Assembly: GCA_039881145.1 (NCBI GenBank)
Contig: JAYKKI010000023.1
Location: 3,882,501 to 3,946,500 of the forward strand
Origin: Druceiella hillmani
Taxonomy: Eukaryota; Arthropoda; Insecta; Lepidoptera; Hepialidae
Reading direction: 5' to 3'
DNA length: 64,000 nucleotides
Shown: positions 12,456-23,099 of the stretch, in pieces
Numbering within the stretch: position 1 is the first letter of the stretch
How the letters are laid out: each line of letters starts with the position of its first letter
The notes under the pieces: model-generated
Database searches by the model: none
What the model saw: the letters and a program-made list of their open reading frames with translations, nothing else
What the model was told of the DNA's origin: nothing
Translations under genes and position numbers: made by a program

Positions 12456-13114
12456 CCGTTAGAGTGCTGACGAGCGCCATCTCCCTCGAGCGCGTACTAA
12501 CTAAATTCGCCACAAGCGCGATGGCGCTCGCAAAATCAGTTGCTGTTTAGCGCGCGGTAGAGGAGGTCGCTCACACGCATCGCTAATTTTTTATCTTTCT
12601 ACGTGTTATATAAAGTTCAAATTATAATATTATTAGTAATTACAATATAAAAAGGATCCAGGAAAAGAAAATGTTTAACCCATAATGTCGGAATACGAAA
12701 ATAATTCAAGTGAAAATTATCGTTTTTCAAGTTGTGAAGAAAGTGATAGTGGGAGTGACATCATGGTGCGCCACAATTTGGCATAATGCAAATTTTGAGT
12801 GATAGTGATAATAGTGACGATAATAATTATTTTGCTGATACGGAGGATGTACTGGACTGCGAAAATACTATGTGACCTTGATTTCAGTTTTTGTTATAAT
12901 TTTTGTTCACAATATATATTTCCATAATTTTCTTTGTATTTTATTATCCTTGTACAAGTTTTTATTAAGAAAACACCAAAAAAATTATTAAAATTGGATA
13001 ATTTTTGGAAGAGATACAGTTTTTTTTCGAGACAAGAGTAAATGACATCAAAAACAAATGATTTCTTTGGCATTTTTAAGTATATATGAGTAAAAAACCA
13101 TGGCACTAAAACGG
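12456..13114 (+). mobile_element. PiggyBac-like non-autonomous element, decayed
   Basis: The left end reads TTAA (12452-12455) then 'ccgttagagtgctga'. The right end 'ggcactaaaacgg' (13102-13114) is its approximate inverse, followed by a degraded TTAA (taga). Near the left end a subterminal inverted pair, 'cgagcgccat' and 'atggcgctcg', lies within 12470-12532. Inside are short acidic peptides: 'MSEYENNSSENYRFSSCEES' from 12685 and 'ILSDSDNSDDNNYFADTED' from about 12790 in another frame. They resemble the acidic N-termini of piggyBac-family transposases, whose catalytic core is absent here. The TTAA target and these peptides are the basis. The superfamily call is inference. Confidence 0.45.
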
Positions 13115-14213
13115 TAGAGTCTCGTTGCCTTAACCGAAAATCCACTCAGGCGAAGCCGCCAGCAAAAATAAATATATTAATACAATTATAACAATATACA
13201 ATTAAATACAATTATACAATTAAACCTTAACGATAAAAAAATAAAGTTCACTTCTGGCGATTATTTCAAGAGCTATTTTCAATTATATTTGAACCTGAGC
13301 CTTCCCTAACACTAACCATGATTTAATTCGGTTCATAACCTATTTTACTATAAGTATAATTAATAACCATAAAACAAAAACAGGTCAAACCAACCTCCCA
13401 CACGCCCTGTTTAAACATGCGAATAACATCTCGTTAATCCAATACACACCAGTGCAATACGCCCGAACAAACCTTATCTAAATCAGATACAGCCAAATAC
13501 GCTCGCAAACTATACTATTTGGGTTAACAACGCCGTTCGGCCTTTCCGCTTTTCTCGCGTTTAATGCGGGCGAATCACATATCGTAATACTTAAAAATAC
13601 TTATTACAACAATAGCTATTTTTCTATTTGTGTATATGTAAGCGCACAGCTACATTAAACGGCCGGCGCTCTCCTAAAATAAAATGTTGTTTGTTTAGGC
13701 AATGAGTTCACTCTGTTTAGAAGTATGAATTTGATTCGGTGAATACTGATGAAGTTGATTTACTTATTCATTTACACGAGTATATAACTAATGAAGAGAA
13801 TGGTATTATAACTCAATTAGGTTATAATATCCACTAAAGGTATACAAACAAACAAAAAATAGTTAATTACCCTCAATAACTCTCTCGTTAATTTCTTACA
13901 AGTATGGAAAAATAAAAGAACTATCCACGAAGAGATATTACCATTGTTTACTAGGACACAGCTTCATCATGATCTATCGTTCAAAAATGACCAAGTGAAG
14001 TTAAATAAGACAGAAAAAGCAACAAATAGGACCAATCGGATAGGTCAACTATACGCAGGAAAAAGTAGAAAACATCCAAAAACTTGTGTTGGAAAATTCT
14101 CTAATTAGAGTAAAAAGAGATGACTAATATATGTTGGAACACATTATTCTTCATGACCTTTTTAACTTTTTCAGAGCTTTTTTTTTAAGATAATTCAAGT
14201 GTTTGAGTTGTAA
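13115..14213. other. Unassigned
   Basis: No gene or array recognised. There is a small GC-richer patch at 13530-13580, and the rest is AT-rich. Confidence 0.5.
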
Positions 14214-14795
14214 ATGGTAACGAAACAGGAATTCAACATTATGATCATTTAATTAAACAGGCATCCGAGCTGTGGCACAAAAAGGCCACTCAAAAAACTC
14301 CCTCATCACACTTCAGAATGTCGTTCAATCCGCTGAAGAAATCACGGTCACCATTTTTAGGATTCTAAAGGATTTTGCTAATCAAATACAAAGTGACGTC
14401 ACACTGGATCGTTTAAGAGAAGCGATTGAGTTCTCTCCTCAATCGCTGGAGAAAACTCGGTGGAGAAAACTCATCAAAGACGTGTTGTTTCTTCATGGCA
14501 ATACGTCAGTATACACATCACAAGTTGCCAGTGCTGATGTGAGGGACAGTCGTTTTGAAAAATTAACCAGCCACCGTAGAGCCCTGACTTGGCCCTTTGT
14601 GTCTATTACCTGTTTCCAAATGTAAAGATCTACCTCGTTATAAAATAATTTTCCGGAAACGAAGAAATTAGTTCGGAAATAAATGTCCTGTTTCCGGATA
14701 AAGAGGTATCATATTGTAAGGCACTGAAAAACTTATTGCCCCGTCTAAGAATTGTATCATGTTTATACGTATGTTATATATGAAAAATAAAAATT
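14214..14795 (+). pseudogene. Mariner-family transposase remnant
   Basis: The catalytic-domain half of a mariner (Tc1/mariner, DD34D) transposase that cut and pasted the element at TA sites. One frame from 14222 reads 'ETGIQHYDHLIKQASELWHK'. The open frame 14272-14625 then carries 'FANQIQ', 'LDRLREAIE' and 'DVLFLHGNTSVYTSQVASAD'. The family normally has LHDNAxxHTS there, so the second catalytic Asp is Gly (residue 76 of this frame). The PPYSPDLAPxDYxLFP block is frameshifted. A further frame keeps 'KALKNLLPRLRI' near 14720, matching the family C-terminus. Frameshifts, the lost Asp and the missing N-terminal DNA-binding region make it inactive. Confidence 0.85.
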
Positions 14796-15119
14796 GTCAT
14801 TGTGGAAAACCTCATCTGCAGAAAACTTTAGCACACACCACTGCATCAGCAGCTCCTGATGTGAACACGTTGAAGATCCATTCTCTTTCCATTCTATGAC
14901 AAAAAAATGTGGACTTACGTAGGCGAGTTAAATACCATGTGTACTTATGTACGCGCGTTAAGGGTTATATTTCTTTGGCATAATACAAGAACAATGGAAA
15001 GCCAGCAGAAAAATAAAATGGTGGACGCCAAGGACATGTCGCCGTGTTAAACGCGAGGATTAAATTGCTAACTAAATTAAGTTTAATTAATATTGAAAAT
15101 AAATGAATAGGCTGAAAAT
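14796..15119. other. Unassigned
   Basis: No gene seen. A small hairpin-prone motif ('catcagcagctcctgatg') lies near 14844. Confidence 0.45.
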
Positions 15120-15275
15120 TTATTTTAATTTATTGAACTCGGATCCTCGCCCATAGCGGGTATTCGGGTCCGGACCGGTGTTCTAGTTGGCTGTAAGAGA
15201 TTGCTCTCGTAGAAATAAGTTCACCCTATGTATCAGTTATATACATTCAAGTACGTAAATAAATAAAATTAAAAA
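15120..15275 (+). mobile_element. LINE 3' end (jockey-like tail)
   Basis: 'tctagttggctgtaagagat' then 'tgctctcgtagaaataagtt' and a terminal 'gtaaataaataaaattaaaa' match the well-known lepidopteran jockey-like LINE 3' tail (a 'ggctggaagagattgct' core, then aataaataaa). The same tail recurs at about 32365-32500. It is a 5'-truncated copy with no coding sequence left. Confidence 0.65.
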
Positions 15276-15369
15276 TAATCGGTACAGCCTAAAACCATTC
15301 AGGCAATCACCTAAACATGTTAAGGAAAAACGTGGAGGGAGTAGGGGTAACATGCTTTAGCGTTAGGTT

Positions 15370-15545
15370 GTTTTCCCAGTCAAGCGGATTTGACACCATA
15401 TACGATTTCGCTCTGCGTGCGTGAGATGACACGCTGTGGGACATACGCACAGCACGGAATGCTTTTACAGTCAAGCGGATTTAGCACGCAACGTAATATT
15501 GAGCCGCGTGCGAGAGTAGACAAGTTGCGGGACACGCACAGAGCC
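15370..15545 (+). repeat. 94-bp direct duplication
   Basis: 'cagtcaagcggattt' occurs at about 15376 and 15470. Each copy is followed by a similar sequence with 'cgtgcg', 'gcgggac' or 'gtgggac', and 'acgcacag'. There are two diverged units of about 94 bp with relatively high GC. Confidence 0.7.
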
Positions 15546-15799
15546 GATTGTACAGTTTAGTGGGTATAATCTATTTCTACAAGTTTATCTTAGTGTAAAT
15601 AAATTTCACTTTACACGCGCGAATTTCCACGAAAACTTTTTAAGAACTCAAGAGGTAAAAACGGTACCTTTGTAAATACACTCATGCGTTCGTCCGTCTG
15701 TATGTCTGTTCCAGCCAGTTCCCCAGAAACACTTTAATGTAGAAACTTGAAATTTAGCTTGGTGATAAAGCATTTTCATCAAGTTAAATTTCAAAGCCA

Positions 15800-16036
15800 T
15801 GTAATTAGAGTGAAGGAAGGTAGAACGACAAAACAAATTTTTCTGGTCAAACCAACTGGCTCAAGAGGAAGAGGAAGACCCAAATTAAGATGGGCGGACT
15901 GTCTACAAAGTGTTTTCGATGCTCTCAACATAACAAATTGGAAAACCGTGGTGCCCACAAGCAGGGCTTGGAACAGTCTGCTTGAGGAGGTCAGGGTCCA
16001 CCGAGGACTGTCGAGCCACTGATGATGATGATGATA
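15800..16036 (+). pseudogene. LINE ORF2 C-terminus with (TGA)n tail
   Basis: The open frame ending at 16022 carries 'GSRGRGRPKLRWADCLQSVF', then 'NITNWKTV', 'SRAWNSLLEEV' and 'HRGLSSH'. This pattern (GRPxxRWxD ... W ... ALDRxxWRxxLEEA) marks the C-terminal tail of many insect non-LTR retrotransposon polyproteins. The stop is followed by TGATGATGATGATGATA, the simple-repeat 3' terminus seen in such elements. Only the last 70 or so residues survive. The sequence before 15800 ('cgttcgtccgtctgtatgtc') looks like a different, older repeat, so the Met at 15747 is not a true start. Confidence 0.78.
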
Positions 16037-16191
16037 AATAATTTTGACCCATTATATATGTGAATGTTTAACACTTAAAATGTATATGGTAATAATATTA
16101 GAGAATTATTTTCTGAATTTAATCAAGAGGATTAATTTAATCAAACGATTTACTTGAGATTTATCGGAACTTTACCGGATATAGTTTTTGA

Positions 16192-16195
<4 letters not shown>

Positions 16196-16254
<59 letters not shown>

Positions 16255-16270
16255 ACATATAAATATATTG
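16196..16270. repeat. (TA)n microsatellite
   Basis: Two long TA runs are separated by 'tgtatatgta'. Confidence 0.95.
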
Positions 16271-16284
16271 TGATTTTCACACCT

Positions 16285-16440
16285 CTGAAAGATATGCTAG
16301 GTACACGGCGAGAAATAATATTAATATTTATAATAATTTTAATGGAAAATACACTTTACCCTTAAGTCTTTATATGCTTAATGTGTACGAATTTCTAACA
16401 ATGACAATTCTACTCGTACGTGACACATTTTATTTTTAGC
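16285..16440 (+). repeat. Copy of the 'cctagtatatcttt' dispersed repeat
   Basis: 'ctgaaagatatgctaggta', then 'gagaaataatattaatattt', 'acccttaagtctttatatgc' and finally 'ttctactcgtacgtgacaca' line up with 4041-4190 and with 55465-55620. Confidence 0.6.
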
Positions 16441-16639
16441 TGTTCCTTTATTAACGGAGTGCGACTATGTGGTCACTCATTCATATAATAACTGCGTTTA
16501 ACGGTGCTAATTTCTAACTAGTGTGACTACGCCACTAACTGCTAGGACGCATTTCATAACTGCTTGCTTCTCAGGAAAAAATGTTTCTTTTCGAAAATTC
16601 GAATTTTCACATAACATTCAAAATATTCCTCTTTCAAAT

Positions 16640-17070
16640 ATTGACTATATTTGGCGTTAAGTTTGTAGAAACTCATTTTCACTTAATGTTTATTAACAAG
16701 TAAATGAAACTACGTGATGTAGTACTCCTCTTTCAATTTTAACGAGTTACTTTTTATATTCTTGTTTAATATCGCATTTAATTTGTTAAACTTAAATATA
16801 TAAAATTGTAATTTGTTAAATATATTTATCGGGCGAATTGAAGTTATAAAAACGACCAACGCTAACTGACCGCTTAGAGCAAAATAATTCCGCATTTGGT
16901 CTGACAGCTCATTTATAATATGGTAAGCCAAATTTGACCCAGTTTATAAGTTTTATTCAACTATGAACAAGCTACAAGCTACCTTTCGCACGTGTTATAT
17001 AATATGTATGTATCTATACTCCATTCCATTCCAAAAAAGAATGTTTGTAAGCAAACCAACGATTATTTAC
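16640..17070 (+). repeat. Dispersed repeat, partner of 23313-23650
   Basis: From 16717 ('tagtactcctctttcaattt') to about 17060 ('gaatgtttgtaagcaaacca') the sequence matches 23313-23650 in the same orientation with small indels. The leading part 16640-16716 ('atatttggcgttaagtttgt' ... 'actacgtgatgtagta') is also found at 28410-28600. The minus frames 16710-16931 and 23266-23454 are the same false reading in both copies. Confidence 0.85.
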
Positions 17071-17504
17071 AAAACTCGTTGCATTATACCCACAGTATTA
17101 TTAGGCTATATACTATAATCACTACATTATCTTAATAAGCTGTCACCATAAATAATGCTGTAAATACCAGTATTGCACCATTATTTTACTAACATAAATT
17201 GTGATATTTATAAGAGAAAAATGGATAATCCTTCATTTCTACCACGCAGAAATCGTATGTATAAAACGTTTCGGCAATATACTCGAAATTTCGATGCCTA
17301 AAACATCTTGACCATAAACAACTATGCGTAAATATAGTGGTTTATTATTTTTGGATTTTCAGAAAAATGACGTCAAAAGTATAAATCAACTTTATTACAA
17401 TCTACATATATATGTATGCCGTGTATGTACATTGAATATTTTTAGGAAAATCTTATTCTAATAGCCATTATTATCGATACAATGACCAAATTTACCATTT
17501 TCCA

Positions 17505-17848
17505 AATTTTTGTCTATCAGTCTTTCTGTTACCGCATCACGCAAAAACCACTAAATGGATTTTGATGAAATTTGGTATGATGATAACTGACTATCGGAGT
17601 CAACATATAGGATACTTTTTATTTTGGGAAAATGTTTCACTCCCAGGCGAAAATACAAAAACTGGTTCGTGCAAAAATCACTCCGAATGTAGATATTTTT
17701 GCCAACCTATACATATCGATACATATTTATGAATATACAAAATTACAAAATGAAGCAATAAATAAATACAAATAGCCATAATTAAAAAAATAAAAACAAA
17801 TAAAATAAAACGGCTCAATAATATTTAAAAAATCGCGGGCACAGCTAG
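17505..17848 (+). mobile_element. Helitron-like non-autonomous element
   Basis: The 5' part 'cagtctttctgttaccgcat', 'cacgcaaaaaccactaaatg' and 'gattttgatgaaatttggta' is the typical insect Helitron-end sequence. The 3' end 'atcgcgggcacagctagt' ends in CTAG at 17845-17848 followed by T, as expected for rolling-circle elements inserted between A and T. The interior is A-rich and non-coding. The 5' boundary is not exact. Confidence 0.6.
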
Positions 17849-18645
17849 TCTTATATAAATAGAAACAAGGTACCTAACTATAATATTTGGGTTACGCGTA
17901 AACAGTTAAACCAATTTGATTAAATGATGTATTAAGATATTCAACTTCATCACTTTGACTAAAAGACTGCGTAAATAAAATTTTTAAAAAAACCTGTTAA
18001 GTATAAGTAGAACTCGTAATACAAAGACTCCGTACACAGGCACATATAAACATTTAAGAGTATACTGTATTTCTATTAAATTATATACAAATATTAATAC
18101 GATTTTTCATCGGGGAAATATACTGCCCAGCATATCTATCATTAGTATCTAAAAAAATTAACGCAAAACTAAACTAATGATAACCATAGTTTTCCGGTAA
18201 ATTTGTAGAAATTCACGTTTTAATTTTAGCAGTTTTAACAATTTGTCTAATGCTATCTTACATATAATTGAAAAAAAAATATTTTAGTGTCCTTATAATA
18301 AACTTTAATAAATTTGCTGTTTTCTCTCTTTACCCATACTCTATGGGTCTTATTAATAAAAATACCTTAAACCAAGTCTTAAACTAAGCTTATTTAAACG
18401 TGGACAAAAGTTCGTTTTAAAAATGTTATTAATAAACACCGAGTAACAATTGTTTAGCTATATATTTCTTAATCATAGCTTAAGGTAGGTGAAATTGGCA
18501 ATTATGCACGATTTTAAGCAGTCGCCATCATAATAAAATAAAAACTAGCATCGATACGTATATAACACGACCTTATAATTCCTTAACGCTACTGTCAGAA
18601 TGACACATGGCATACTGGTCATTTTTAAGTTGAACCATGTATATT
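17849..18645. other. Unassigned
   Basis: AT-rich sequence without recognisable genes or arrays. Confidence 0.5.
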
Positions 18646-19102
18646 ATGAAAATGTTTAATAAAATTCAGAAAAGAACGGAATCTGTTAAATGGGATGAAG
18701 AAGAAAAGGTAAGACGAATTAAATGTTTCATGATCAAATTATGAATAATCTGTATATTTGTAATGGTATTAAGAAACACGTTTCTGTTCACAGCAACTTT
18801 TAAGAGATGTTCTTGTAGAACACATTGAAGTGATTTCAAGTAAGGAAGTTTGGAGACTAACATTAACAAAATGAAAGCAAAAGTCGCTTATTGCAGGTAA
18901 ATTATACGAAATAATATAGTTCCGTTTTTAAGGTTATATCATTACACAGTTTCTTTTGCCACAACGACATCGGACGATAGTTTATATCGTTCAGCAGAAA
19001 TTTATTTTTCATCATTTTTAATTTATTTTCAGATCAAATAGTTCAAATGTAAAGAAAAGAGCATTAAAGCAAGTACAAACGCAGTGGAAAATAATGAAAA
19101 TG
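18646..19102 (+). pseudogene. Myb/SANT-like DNA-binding domain gene, three exons, frameshifted
   Basis: Three pieces with consensus splice borders. Exon 1 is 18646-18708 ('KRTESVKWDEEEK', ending aag|gtaaga). Intron 1 is 85 bp, ending ttcacag. Exon 2 is 18794-18896, starting 'QLLRDVLVEHIEVISSKE', with the frame lost near 18850 and resuming as 'NKMKAKVAYC'. Intron 2 is 18897-19032, ending tttattttcag. Exon 3 is 19033-19102 ('SNSSNVKKRALKQVQTQWKI', ending atg|gtatgt). Splice phases agree across both introns. This is the N-terminal domain of MSANTD3/zeste-like Myb/SANT proteins, which in insects are numerous and often linked to Harbinger-type transposons or their domesticated descendants. They bind DNA in the nucleus. 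The exon 2 frameshift and the lack of any downstream exon indicate a fossil. The minus frame 18666-18869 is its shadow. Confidence 0.72.
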
Positions 19103-19480
19103 GTATGTTAAAAATTTATCGGAATTATACCAATCTGGCGGCGGCCCCAACCTAAAAGTCCCACTTTGTAGAATCAACTAGGACATGTAATGAAATAACA
19201 AAATTACCTATACCTTGTCGTAAAGCAAAAACCACGTTATAACTTCATTAATCTACGTTTATTAAGGTATAGGATTATTTTTGTGCATTAGGTATTCAGG
19301 TGCATGCGGTCTTCACGAGTCACTTTTACGAGTCATCTTATTTCAAGTTTCTACGTCAACGGCTGCTGAGAAAATGTTTGTGGAAATTTTGAGCAATATC
19401 TCCAGAACAATCTTACATAAAATTCTAAAATAAATAGTTTTAAAATCTCATGAGTCGCTCTTTCAACTGATATCTATACA
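19103..19480. other. Left flank of the 81-bp satellite
   Basis: No gene seen. From about 19360 the sequence ('aacggctgctgagaaaatgt') is loosely like the satellite unit and could be the ancestral sequence from which it expanded. Confidence 0.4.
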
Positions 19481-21182
19481 AGAAATTTATGAGAAAAATT
19501 CGAGTACTTTATTTGTCCCCTCAAACATTTCTATATGAATATTTTTAGTATTAACTGCTGAAGAAATTTATGAGAAAATTTGAGTACTTTATTTGTCCCC
19601 TCAAACATTTTTATATGAATATTTTTAGTATTAACTGCTGAAGAAATTTATGAGAAAAATTTGAGTACTTTATTTGTCCCCTGAAACATTTCTATATGAA
19701 TTTTTTTAGTATTAACTGCTGAAGAAATTTATGAGAAAAATTCGAGTACTCTATTTGTCCCCTCAAACATTTCTATATGAATATTTTTAGTATTAACTGC
19801 TGAAGAAATTTATGAGAAAAATTTGAGTACTTTATTTGTCCCCTCAAACATTTCTATATGAATATTTTTAGTATTAACTGCTGAAGAAATTTATCAGAAA
19901 AATTCGAGTACTCTATTTGTCCCCTCAGACATTTCTATATGAATATTTTTAGTATTAACTGCTGAAGAAATTTATGAGAAAAATTTGGGTACTTTATTTG
20001 TCTCCTCAAACATTTCTATATGAATATTTTTAGTATTAACTGCTGAAGAAATTTATGAGAAAAATTCGAGTACTCTATTTGTCCCCTCATACATTTCTAT
20101 ATGAATATTTTTAGTATTAACTGCTGAAGAAATTTATGAGAAAAATTTGAGTACTTTATTTGTCCCCTCAAACATTTCTATATGAATATTTTTAGTATTA
20201 ACTGCTGAAGAAATTTATGAGAAAAATTCGAGTACTCTATTTGTCCCCTCAGACATTTCTATAGGAATATTTTTAGTATTAACTGCTGAAGAAATTTATG
20301 AGAAAAATTTGGGTACTTTATTTGTCCCCTCAAACATTTCTATATGAATATTTTTAGTATTAACTGTTGAAGAAATTTATGAGAAAAATTTGAGTACTTT
20401 ATTTGTCCCCTGAAACATTTCTACATGAATTTTTTTAGTATTAACTGCTGAAGAAATTTATGAGAAAAATTCGAGTACTCTATTTGTCCCCTCAAACATT
20501 TCTATATGAATATTTTTAGTATTAACTGCTGAAGAAATTTATGAGAAAAATTTGAGTACTTTATTTCTCCCCTCAAACATTTCTATATGAATATTTTTAG
20601 TATTAACTGCTGAAGAAATTTATGAGAAAAATTCGAGTACTCTATTTGTCCCCTCAGACATTTCTATATGAATATTTTTAGTATTAACTGCTGAAGAAAT
20701 TTATGAGAAAAATTTGGGTACTTTATTTGTCTCCTCAAACATTTCTATATGAATATTTTTAGTATTAACTGCTGAAGAAATTTATGAGAAAAATTCGAGT
20801 ACTCTATTTGTCCCCTCATACATTTCTATATGAATATTTTTAGTATTAACTGCTGAAGAAATTTATGAGAAAAATTTGAGTACTTTATTTGTCCCCTCAA
20901 ACATTTCTATATGAATATTTTTAGTTCTAACTGCTGAAGAAATTTATGAGAAAAATTCGAGTACTCTATTTGTCCCCTCAAACATTTCTATATGAATATT
21001 TTTAGTATTAACTGCTGAAGAAATTTATGAGAAAAATTCGAGTACTCTATTTGTCCCCTCAGACATTTCTATATGAATATTTTTAGTATTAACTGCTGAA
21101 GAAATTTATGAGAAAAATTTGAGTACTTTATTTGTCCCCTCAAACATTTCTATATGAATATTTTTAGTATTAACTGTTGAGA
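19481..21182. repeat. 81-bp satellite, 21 copies, with higher-order structure
   Basis: The units, phased on 'agaaatttatgag', start at 19481, 19562, 19642, 19723 and then every 81 bp to 21100. Only one unit is 80 bp. Two main variants exist ('ttcgagtactcta' and 'tttgagtacttta') and largely alternate. Minor variants (tgaaac, cagac, catac, ttgggtac with tctcc) recur in the same order in units 3-9 and units 12-18, which are exactly 729 bp (nine units) apart. All six frames of the unit contain stops, so it is not coding. Confidence 0.97.
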
Positions 21183-21264
21183 TGTATGCAGATTAGTATT
21201 ATTTTACAAATTTTTCCATCAAATGGTTTGGGAGAAAAACAACTATGACTGATAGATGACCATG

Positions 21265-21325
21265 TAATTTATCTTATAACTCCGTTTTTCCTTATTTTCC
21301 TTTTGAGGTACGTAATTCTCAAAAG
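21265..21325 (+). mobile_element. Fragment of the common lepidopteran 'ggttccgttttt' repeat
   Basis: 'aactccgtttttccttattt' then 'tccttttgaggtacgtaatt' matches the distal end of the element at 53747-54297 ('gttccgtttttccatttggc'). Confidence 0.55.
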
Positions 21326-21845
21326 AACTATATAGAAAATGTGTATCGAGTTGATGAGATAAAAAATTAAAAATATTCAGTTCAAACGGTGAGAAAGTGG
21401 CTGGCAAAAATATTCTCGACGCTGGCGTGTGCGTTATTAAATTTTTTCGCTTTCACCATTCAACAACAGATGGCACTATGTAAAATTAAAACTCGTAACT
21501 ACTGAAAACATCATTATAAAACTTTTACTTGACAAATAGTATGGATTCTTAGTATATTCGATTTCCAATTAAATAATATAACTTGTAATTCTAAATTATT
21601 CGCGAAAAAAGGGGTTCGTTACTAAAATTCGACATCTTCGAGCGTTCACATATAACAGTAAATTATAAAAAGCTTTAAAGATAATTAGCAATTTAATTAA
21701 AAAATACACAATTTTTATTTTCAAAATTATTTGTATATTATAAATCATTTCCAAAATTATTAGGTATATTACAAACCAACCATTTAACATGATAATACAA
21801 CTTGAATTTAGCACTCTATCCAAAATAGTAATCAGAACCTTTCAA
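21326..21845. other. Unassigned
   Basis: No gene seen. The minus frame 21596-21823 is low-complexity Ile/Leu/Tyr-rich, as expected from AT-rich DNA. Confidence 0.5.
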
Positions 21846-21889
21846 AAAAAATTACACATCCAATATAGATATTGAATGTGTAATTTTTT
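21846..21889. repeat. 21-bp inverted repeat with a 2-base loop
   Basis: 21846-21866 and 21869-21889 are reverse complements with one mismatch ('attacacatccaatat' against 'atattgaatgtgtaat'). Confidence 0.85.
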
Positions 21890-22230
21890 ATTGTAATTTT
21901 TTATCTCTAAAATTATAAGAGAAAACGATTTGAACACAAAAAACAAGCAGAAATTGTTTTTAAAATCAGATAATCGACTAAAAGACTGAAAGACTGACCT
22001 CTAATATTTCGCACAGACAGGAACTGTAGGCAAGAGATAGATTAAAAACAACCCTTGTCAAATAAAGTTTAAAACATATTTGCTCCAAACTTTGAGAATA
22101 ACTCCCTGCAAGACCATTAAGTCAAACTTTTAAAAAAATGATAACCTATATAAATAAGATATAACGACAAAAATTAGTGATAACGTTGATTAATTTACTT
22201 TTGTTAATTTTAAAAGAAAACAGTACATTG

Positions 22231-22838
22231 ATCAGGAGATACTAAGCTGTGTTTATTCCTACATGCTCTTCAGAATAAAATTGTTTATATTTTGTGTACT
22301 CTAACATCTTAGAAACAAAGTGAAATATTAAGCTACAACAACAAGCAGCTAAACACTAACAAATTAAAGACTGCACTTAAATAAGAAAAAAATTAGGCGA
22401 TATGCAATACAACTTGTAATTAATTATTAATCAAAATAAAAGTGCAGAAAGCACGGCACGCAAATCGACATTAACAACATTAGACGGATTTTCGACCCAG
22501 GCTTTTAAAAACACACGCGAACAAATCGTAAAAATCAGGAGATCCTAAGCTGTGTTTATTCCTACATGCTCCGCAGGATAAAATTGTTTATATTTTGTGT
22601 ATTCTAACATCTTATAAACAAAGTGAAATATTAAGCTACAACAACAAGTAGTTAAACAATAACAATTTAAAGACTGTACTTAAATAAAAAAAATTAGGTG
22701 ATATGCAATACAACTTGTAAGTTAATATTAATCAAATTAAAAGTGGAGAAAACTCGACACGCAAATCAACATTGGCAACATTAGACGGATTCTTGATCTA
22801 AGCTTTTAAAAACACACAAACAAATCGTAAAACACTAC
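22231..22838. repeat. 303-bp tandem duplication
   Basis: 'atcaggagatactaagctgt' at 22231 returns as 'atcaggagatcctaagctgt' at 22534. The match continues through 'aagctacaacaacaag' and 'gcaatacaacttgtaa' to 'gcttttaaaaacacac'. The two copies are about 90% alike. Confidence 0.92.
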
Positions 22839-23099
22839 AACAAGGATTCCGTAAAAGTAACTTTCAAGCCAATGCAGACTGCAAACAACAAACACAAAAT
22901 GAGCCTATAAATTTAATTACACGAGACAATAATATTACTTAATAAAGGCAAAGTTAATTTTCATTTAAATTCTGTAGCGAGCACTTATGAAACCTTTTCT
23001 GCAAATTAAGTTACCGCGAGTTAAGTAACATAATACTCGTAACCTGGCTTCCTCTCAGCGGCAGAATGCAAACACCTCTCCACTTGTTTAAGTTAAATT

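Noticed and set aside
15747..16022. Complete 91-residue protein
   Set aside because: Only the part after about 15800 is LINE-like. The upstream part belongs to another repeat, so the Met is fortuitous.
19481..21182. Possible protein repeat encoded by the 81-bp satellite (27 codons)
   Set aside because: The unit is divisible by three, but stop codons occur in all six frames of each unit.
19481..21182. CRISPR-like array
   Set aside because: Units are contiguous without variable spacers, and the genome is eukaryotic.
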